DNA from: an uncultured Collinsella sp.
GTDB lineage: Bacteria; Actinomycetota; Coriobacteriia; Coriobacteriales; Coriobacteriaceae
Direction of reading: 5' to 3'
DNA: 11,055 nt
Assembly (NCBI GenBank): GCA_900541285.1
Contig: UQJA01000064.1
Location: forward strand, 1-11,055
The translations under genes were made by a program, and so were the position numbers. The notes below the pieces were generated by a model. That model saw only the letters and a program-made list of their open reading frames with translations, was not told where the DNA came from and did not search any database. Shown here one piece after another: positions 6,820 to 11,055 of this stretch (position 1 is its first letter; each line of letters begins with the position of its first letter).

Positions 6820-6868
6820 GGCAGTCGTGCGTTCTTCATGACGCGGGGCATATTTGTGCCGTATGGGG

Positions 6869-6892
6869 GATAATCCTCTTACGTAGATTATC
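6869..6892 (+). promoter_or_regulatory. Inverted repeat before the TetR gene, candidate operator
   Basis: GATAATC (6869-6875) and GATTATC (6886-6892) are exact reverse complements with a 10-base spacer, so their centres are 17 bases apart. The repeat ends 43 bases before the TetR start codon. TetR dimers often bind such two-armed sites at their own promoters, so autoregulation is plausible. GATAAT within the left arm also resembles a -10 box, but I see no -35 partner. Binding is inferred. Confidence 0.5.
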
Positions 6893-6921
6893 TCTCATCT
6901 GTTGATGAATGCTCGCATATC

Positions 6922-6928
6922 GAAGGGA
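6922..6928 (+). promoter_or_regulatory. Ribosome binding site that sets the TetR gene start
   Basis: GAAGGGA at 6922-6928 lies seven bases before the ATG at 6936. This selects it over the in-frame ATG at 6909, which has no comparable upstream site. Confidence 0.7.
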
Positions 6929-6935
6929 CACGCCC

Positions 6936-7547
6936 ATGGCAACCAGCAAACCGCGTCTTGACCGCCGCATCGTTCGCAGCCGCAATGCCATCCTTTCTGC
7001 TTTCGAGCGCCTGCTCATGGAAAAGCCGTTGGCAGACATTACGGTGAGTGCCATCGCGCGCGAGGCCAATGTCGACCGCAAGACCTTTTACGTTCACTTT
7101 GGTACGGTTGACGGCCTGCTCGATGCCATTGCCGTCGATGTTGTGGAGATGATTGTCGACTCGGTCGAGAAAACGCTTGCTTCCATGGACGGCGACACCA
7201 ACGAGCGCGCCCTTGGCGCGGCGGCGACCTTCTTTAAAACCGTTAACGAGGCGCTGTGCAACAACCTCGTGCTCAATCGTCAGCTGATCGAGAACATTCC
7301 GCTCGATGATTTTATGGCTCGTCTTCGTGCACCGCTCGAGCACGAGATTGCCGAGCGCGATCTACTGCCCCAAGGTCTCAAGGACGAGATGTTCGACTAC
7401 TATCTGGCGTTTTTGCTGTCGGGTATTATCGGTATCTATCGCACGTGGGCGCTGTCTGACGGCTCGGTTCCTATTGAGCGCGTCTCTGAGGTCGCCAACG
7501 ACCTGACTCTCAACGGCCTGTCGAGTCTGGAATCTCGCTTGGACTAG
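6936..7547 (+). CDS. TetR/AcrR-family transcriptional regulator
   Basis: This is a dimeric DNA-binding regulator of 203 aa, typical for TetR proteins. The N-terminal helix-turn-helix domain is clear: RSRNAILSAFERLL (14-27) forms the first helix, and ITVSAIAREANVDRKTFYVHF (35-55) contains the HTH with the family hallmark FYVHF. The C-terminal half (about 65-203) is helical and has LSGIIGIYRTWALSD (161-175), like the ligand domains of DhaS-type TetR proteins, in which this helix helps form the dimer. The start at 6936 follows a good ribosome site. The upstream inverted repeat (6869-6892) suggests autoregulation, and the membrane protein gene before it is a possible target. The stop codon lies inside a 12-bp palindrome at the seam with an IS remnant, though the protein end looks complete. 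The ligand is unknown. Confidence 0.9.
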   Translation: MATSKPRLDRRIVRSRNAILSAFERLLMEKPLADITVSAIAREANVDRKTFYVHFGTVDGLLDAIAVDVVEMIVDSVEKTLASMDGDTNERALGAAATFFKTVNEALCNNLVLNRQLIENIPLDDFMARLRAPLEHEIAERDLLPQGLKDEMFDYYLAFLLSGIIGIYRTWALSDGSVPIERVSEVANDLTLNGLSSLESRLD

Positions 7548-7554
7548 GCCTAGT
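7543..7554. repeat. 12-bp perfect palindrome at the TetR/IS-remnant seam
   Basis: ACTAGGCCTAGT reads identically on both strands. It supplies the TAG stop of the TetR gene (7545-7547, + strand) and, on the - strand, the TAG (7550-7552) that ends the transposase remnant. No T-run flanks it, so it is not an obvious terminator. Confidence 0.6.
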
Positions 7555-7642
7555 TGGGCTCGTCGGCGTGGAAATTCTTGTTCACGAGGTTCTCCGGCGC
7601 CTTGTAGACCTCGCCGGCGTAGGAGCTGTAGCCTGAGGATCC
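7550..7642 (-). pseudogene. Remnant of an IS3-family transposase (OrfB fragment)
   Basis: On the - strand, 30 codons translate to a peptide containing GYSSYAGEV and NKNFHADEPN, then a TAG stop. This is the stretch that normally lies just before the first catalytic Asp (WLTDITEF-type motif) in IS3-family OrfB transposases. Upstream the frame is closed by a TAA directly before the fragment, and downstream the catalytic DDE domain is missing. What remains is about a tenth of a transposase, with no start codon, ribosome site or terminal repeats visible. It lies between the convergent TetR and ABC ATPase genes. Assignment is by motif memory and was not searched. Confidence 0.7.
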
Positions 7643-7659
7643 TTAAAATAAAGGCCAGT

Positions 7660-8976
7660 TTATCCTTCCCACTCTAATTGGGAATCCTCCGATGCGCCTT
7701 CGCACGCTCGCACGACCTCGATACCATGCGAGCGTGCGAACTCGACGAGCTCTGCGTTGCGGGCGTTTATGGTGCCGAAGGCGGCGGGGCACACAATAAG
7801 GCGCGCACAGTGGACGAGGAGCTCTTTGGCGCGGGCTATGGTTTTATCCCCGATCGGCTCGAAGGCGCGCTCGGCCACGCATTCCGTCGCCAGGTCGCGC
7901 GCGAGCTCGCAGTCGATGTCCCCTTCGTGCAGAACGCCCGCGTAGAACGCCTTGCCCTGCCGGATGAGCTGGCGAAACACAGCCGACCCCGTACCTGCGC
8001 CGGCGATGACGAACGTGTGCGCATCACCGTGTGGGCGCCCAATTTCCACGCTGCCGAAGCGCTCGTTGAAGGTGCCATGCTGAAGGCCGTAGAGCTCGCC
8101 AATTGTCTCGCGCGTGAATATGTCCTCGGGTGCGCCGGCGCGGAAGACCCGGCCGTCCTTCACGCAAATCACCTTGTCGGCGCTTTTCTGCGCGAGCTCG
8201 AGTTCGTGGATGGACATGATGACAGCCACATTCCGCGATTTCGCAAGGTGGCGAAGTATTCGCAGCAGGTCGATCTGGTAGCGGATATCGAGATACGACG
8301 TGGGCTCGTCGAGCACGAGCACACGCGGATCCTGCGCGATGGCGCGTGCGAGCATGACGCGCTGGCGTTGCCCATCGCTTATCTGCATGAAGTCGCGCTC
8401 GGCGAGCTCTTCCACATGTGCGGTTTTCATGGCCTCGTCGACCCGACTATGGTCGTCGGGCGAGAGTGTGCCCATTCGCCCGGTGTAGGGATGCCTTCCC
8501 GCCTCTACGATATCGCGGCAGGTGAGGAGCTCGGTCCGGGGGCGATCTGTCAGCATAACGGCAAGGTTCCTTGCGAACTCCGCCGTCTTCCATCGGGAAA
8601 TCTCCCGCCCGTCGAGCTCGACTGTGCCGGCAAGCGGTGCCAGATGGCGTGTGATGGTTTTCAAGATGGTCGACTTGCCCGAGCCGTTCGGCCCGATGAG
8701 CGCCACGACGTCGCCCGCGCGAACCTCCAGATCGACGCCTTCGACTACGACCTTCTTGTCGTAGCCCGCCGACAGGTCGCTTATGCGGAAAAGCGGCGCT
8801 CCGTCAGCCTGCGTTTCGATCGAGGTTTCGAGGTTCGACTCCGCTCGGAGGAGGCGTTCCGCGCGCAGTTCCGCACGAGCCGAAAGTGCCTTCTGGCGCT
8901 TTCGTGCGAGCTCAGGACTGTCTAAGCACGGAATGTCCCCTTCGAGCGTTTTGGGCCGCGGCACGAATTTCCCCAT
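7660..8976 (-). CDS. FecCD/BtuCD-type ABC transporter ATPase with N- and C-terminal extra domains
   Basis: This cytoplasmic ATPase would power import of an iron chelate, heme or corrinoid through the permease encoded just upstream. The protein is 438 aa, whereas a plain FepC/BtuD ATPase is about 250-270. The ABC domain spans about 62-310: Walker A GPNGSGKST (95-103), signature ISDGQ (199-203, for LSGGQ), Walker B LVLDEP (220-225) with catalytic Glu224, D-loop SYLD (227-230) and switch His257. The usual Q-loop Gln appears to be Thr143 (AVMLTDRP). Residues 1-60 are a charged, probably helical extension rich in Arg, Ala and Glu. Residues about 318-425 form a separate domain with a Rossmann-like VIAGAGTGS (323-331) and AGVLHEGDIDCELA (346-359). 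The start directly abuts the permease stop behind GGTGAGG, implying translational coupling. No internal start explains the N-terminal extension away. Confidence 0.92.
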   Translation of the reverse strand: MGKFVPRPKTLEGDIPCLDSPELARKRQKALSARAELRAERLLRAESNLETSIETQADGAPLFRISDLSAGYDKKVVVEGVDLEVRAGDVVALIGPNGSGKSTILKTITRHLAPLAGTVELDGREISRWKTAEFARNLAVMLTDRPRTELLTCRDIVEAGRHPYTGRMGTLSPDDHSRVDEAMKTAHVEELAERDFMQISDGQRQRVMLARAIAQDPRVLVLDEPTSYLDIRYQIDLLRILRHLAKSRNVAVIMSIHELELAQKSADKVICVKDGRVFRAGAPEDIFTRETIGELYGLQHGTFNERFGSVEIGRPHGDAHTFVIAGAGTGSAVFRQLIRQGKAFYAGVLHEGDIDCELARDLATECVAERAFEPIGDKTIARAKELLVHCARLIVCPAAFGTINARNAELVEFARSHGIEVVRACEGASEDSQLEWEG

Positions 8977-10017
8977 CTACCTCACCCGCTTCTTCAACAT
9001 GAGTGCGATAACCACCGGCGCGCCGAAGATGGCGGTGACGGCGCTGATGGAAAGCTCGACGGGAGAGAACAGCGTGCGCGCGATCAAATCGCAGCCCGCG
9101 CAGAAGATGGCGCCTCCCAAGAAGCACGCAGGAATCACGCGGATGGGCTTCGACGACTTTAGCGCCGACTTCACGAGATGCGGAACCGCGATGCCTACGA
9201 ACGACACCGGACCAGCGAACGCGGTCACGCAGGCGGAGAGCATGCTCGCTAGAAGGACGAGCACCACGCGGAAGCGTGCGACGTTCACGCCGACGCTTTT
9301 CGCGTAGGCTTCTCCCAGCTGGAAGGCGGAAAGGGGCTTCGATATCGCGAATACGCATGCGCTCACGGTGATCACCACGACCGCGATGACCGCGACGTCA
9401 TCCCAGCTCGAACCCGAGAAGCTACCCAAAGACCAGTTGTGCAGGTTCACGATGGACTGGTCGTCGGCGAAGGCGATGAGGAAGTTCGTCGCCGCCGAGC
9501 AGATGTATCCCACCATGACACCCGCCACGATGAGCATGGCCATGGAATTTATGCGCCGTGCGATGAGGAGCACGAAGCCGATGGTGATAAGCGAGCCCAG
9601 AAACGCTGCGGCCACCATGGCCGGCGAGCACATGGCCTGGTTCGCGCCCAGAAGTACGATCATCGTAAGCGCGACGACGAACTTTGCGCCCGAGGAGACG
9701 CCCAAGATGAACGGGTCGGCGATGGGGTTGTTGAAAAACGTCTGCAGCAGGAACCCGGAGAGCGAAAGTGCCCCGCCGAGAAGCACAGCTGAAAGCACGC
9801 GCGGCAGGCGAATCTCCCAGATGACCTGACTTTCCATGGAATTGGCCGCGCCGCCCGAAAGGATGCCGGGGATGTGGTCTGCGGGCACGAGCACGCTCCC
9901 GATGCACAGGTTGGCCCCGACGAGCACGATGAGGGCAACAGCGAGCAGCGCCGTCACGGCGCGACACCGCGCGGCGCGCCCCGATTCGTCGTATGCCATG
10001 GAAAGTCGGCTTCTCAT
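8977..10017 (-). CDS. FecCD-family ABC transporter permease
   Basis: This inner-membrane subunit of a metal-chelate importer (FecCD/BtuC family) works as a homodimer with the ATPase. The protein is 346 aa, normal for the family, with about ten hydrophobic segments. Conserved marks are RLPRVLSAVLLGGAL (70-84) and LLQTFFNNPIADPFILGVSSGA (90-111). Further on are WSLGSFSG (195-202), GPVSFVGIAVPHLVK (269-283), the loop that contacts the ATPase, and ELSISAVTAIFGAPVVIAL (321-339) at the C-terminus. A second Met at residue 7 is an alternative start; neither has a strong ribosome site. The start lies 4 bases after the substrate-binding protein gene and the end abuts the ATPase start, so the three form one operon. 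The substrate cannot be told from the permease alone. Confidence 0.93.
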   Translation of the reverse strand: MRSRLSMAYDESGRAARCRAVTALLAVALIVLVGANLCIGSVLVPADHIPGILSGGAANSMESQVIWEIRLPRVLSAVLLGGALSLSGFLLQTFFNNPIADPFILGVSSGAKFVVALTMIVLLGANQAMCSPAMVAAAFLGSLITIGFVLLIARRINSMAMLIVAGVMVGYICSAATNFLIAFADDQSIVNLHNWSLGSFSGSSWDDVAVIAVVVITVSACVFAISKPLSAFQLGEAYAKSVGVNVARFRVVLVLLASMLSACVTAFAGPVSFVGIAVPHLVKSALKSSKPIRVIPACFLGGAIFCAGCDLIARTLFSPVELSISAVTAIFGAPVVIALMLKKRVR

Positions 10018-10021
10018 GGTG

Positions 10022-11055
10022 CTAGCCGAGCTTCCTCAGATAATGGAAGTCGCTCGCGTCATCGCCGGTGAACGCCCCGTGCAGCTCATCGATAATGTCG
10101 GCGGTAGAGGTCATCTGCTGGTACATGTCGGCGCTTGTGACCCAGACGTTGCCGTTCTTCACGGCTTTGAACTGCGACAATAGCGCGTTTTTGCCTACGA
10201 AATCGTTCAAGGTGGCAACCGATTCGTCGATGGTGCCGTTGTAGATGATGATGTCGGCATCCTTCGCCGTCGCGTAGAAGCGCTCCATTTCGAGCGTTAC
10301 TGACGAACCTGACGTCGACGCCGTCTGCGCGTCATCGAGCGCGTAGCTGCCGCCTGCAAGCTCGATCATCTGCGCCACGTAGTCGCCCGCCCGCCTCGTG
10401 ACGGCGGCCCCGTTCGAGTTAATGTAGAAATACGCCACGGTTTTACCTGACGACGCGAGCCCCGACGTTTGCTCGACGCGTGCCTTCTGCTCGTTGAACA
10501 GGTGCGCGGCCTCGTCTTCCTTGTCGAACAGTACGCCGAAAAGCTTAATCCACTCGACGCGCCCGAGTGCTTCGGGCTCGCTCGACGACTGTTCGGTGAG
10601 CACGACGAGCCCGAGCTTCTGCAGCTTTTCTTTCACATCGGGCGTGTGGTTGATCATGGTGTTCTCGATGGCGAGCGTGCAGCCCGAGGCCGATATTCGC
10701 TCGTAGTCGGGCGCGCTGTACTTTCCGCCGTAGGCGATCGCCCCACTTTCGAGCGCGCTTTTGAAGCCCGCGACCGAGCAATCGTCGGCCTTCGTGCCCG
10801 ACATTAAGATATTGTCGTTCGCATCGAGCGCGTCGACCAGGCACATCGTCGCCGACGATACGAGATACACCTTGTCGGCGGGACGCCTTATGACCGCGAT
10901 GTCGGAGCTCAACCCATCAGGTACCTTTGCATCTTGCGGCACCACGAGGAAGCGCTCCCCGTTCGAAACGCAGATAAGCCGCAGGCCGCCTTCGAACTCG
11001 TCGACAGTGAAGTGCTTGGCGTATTCAAGCTGAAGCGTCCCCGTCGGCTCCCAGC
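10022..11055 (-). CDS. Metal-chelate ABC transporter substrate-binding protein, 5' end missing
   Basis: This is the extracytoplasmic binding protein of the importer (Peripla_BP_2 / FepB-BtuF type), probably a lipoprotein in this Gram-positive-type lineage. The frame is open to the right edge, so the start and signal peptide are off-window. About 343 residues are visible, beginning WEPTGTLQLEYAKHFTVDEF. An in-frame GTG at 10943-10945 is internal, because the residues before it fit the family. The N-lobe shows LRLICVSNGERFLVVPQD and KVYLVSSATMCLVDAL. The C-lobe has GKTVAYFYINSNG, YVAQMIELAGGSYAL and ADIIIYNG, ending in HYLRKLG. It is the first visible gene of the operon, 4 bases before the permease. 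Whether it binds ferric siderophore, heme or a corrinoid is undecided. A regulator site such as a Fur/DtxR box or a cobalamin riboswitch would lie outside the window. Confidence 0.9.
   Translation of the reverse strand, partial: WEPTGTLQLEYAKHFTVDEFEGGLRLICVSNGERFLVVPQDAKVPDGLSSDIAVIRRPADKVYLVSSATMCLVDALDANDNILMSGTKADDCSVAGFKSALESGAIAYGGKYSAPDYERISASGCTLAIENTMINHTPDVKEKLQKLGLVVLTEQSSSEPEALGRVEWIKLFGVLFDKEDEAAHLFNEQKARVEQTSGLASSGKTVAYFYINSNGAAVTRRAGDYVAQMIELAGGSYALDDAQTASTSGSSVTLEMERFYATAKDADIIIYNGTIDESVATLNDFVGKNALLSQFKAVKNGNVWVTSADMYQQMTSTADIIDELHGAFTGDDASDFHYLRKLG

Noticed and set aside
7666..7684. Hairpin TTCCCA/TGGGAA at the end of the ATPase gene as an operon terminator
   Set aside because: The stem has only six pairs, lies inside the coding region and has no adjacent T-run on the - strand; I could not identify a convincing terminator for the uptake operon.
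7678..8925. A 415-codon open frame on the + strand opposite the ABC ATPase
   Set aside because: The - strand has every ABC motif in order. The + frame is a GC-driven shadow without a ribosome site or recognisable domain.
10022..10945. A complete substrate-binding protein starting at the GTG at 10943-10945
   Set aside because: The frame stays open to the window edge and the preceding residues fit the family, so the gene is truncated by the window and this GTG is internal.

Overview
The window looks like a piece of a high-GC actinobacterial chromosome of the Coriobacteriia type, with Collinsella or a close relative as my best guess. This rests on GC-rich codon choice in compact genes, the gene families present and the style of the transposase remnant. 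It was not tested by any search.

Positions 1-7547 are all on the + strand and look like ordinary core chromosome. They hold the 3' part of ptsI (PTS Enzyme I), two tandem PfkB-type sugar-phosphate kinases of the 1-phosphofructokinase type (310 aa each, each followed by a strong intrinsic terminator), a CCA-adding tRNA nucleotidyltransferase with an HD domain, a tRNA-Glu(CUC) gene with its own promoter and terminator, a multi-pass membrane protein of the MprF/YbhN flippase-like family, and a TetR-family regulator. The ptsI and kinase genes belong together in sense: Enzyme I starts the phosphorelay that brings in fructose-type sugars as 1-phosphates, and the kinases commit those phosphates to glycolysis. 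The CCA enzyme sits directly upstream of a tRNA that already encodes its own CCA end.

Positions 7548-7659 form a short seam. A 12-bp perfect palindrome supplies the TAG stop of the TetR gene on the + strand and, on the other strand, the TAG that ends a 30-codon remnant of an IS3-family transposase.

Positions 7660-11055 are all on the - strand and encode one FecCD/BtuCD-type metal-chelate uptake operon, read from the right edge leftward: a substrate-binding protein (its 5' end, with any signal peptide, lies outside the window), a permease (4 bp later) and an ATPase (directly abutting). The substrate could be ferric siderophore, heme or a corrinoid; the sequence does not decide. The ATPase is the most unusual protein here. 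Its standard ABC domain is flanked by a 60-residue charged N-terminal extension and a C-terminal domain of about 110 residues with a glycine-rich Rossmann-like motif. The strand switch and the IS remnant suggest this operon was placed next to the core block by a past rearrangement or insertion.

There is no gene-free stretch longer than 300 bases. I found no CRISPR array, rRNA, phage gene or intact mobile element, and no convincing wholly new system. The best leads are the tripartite ATPase, the divergent active site of the first kinase, the inverted repeat in front of the TetR gene and the seam at 7543-7642.
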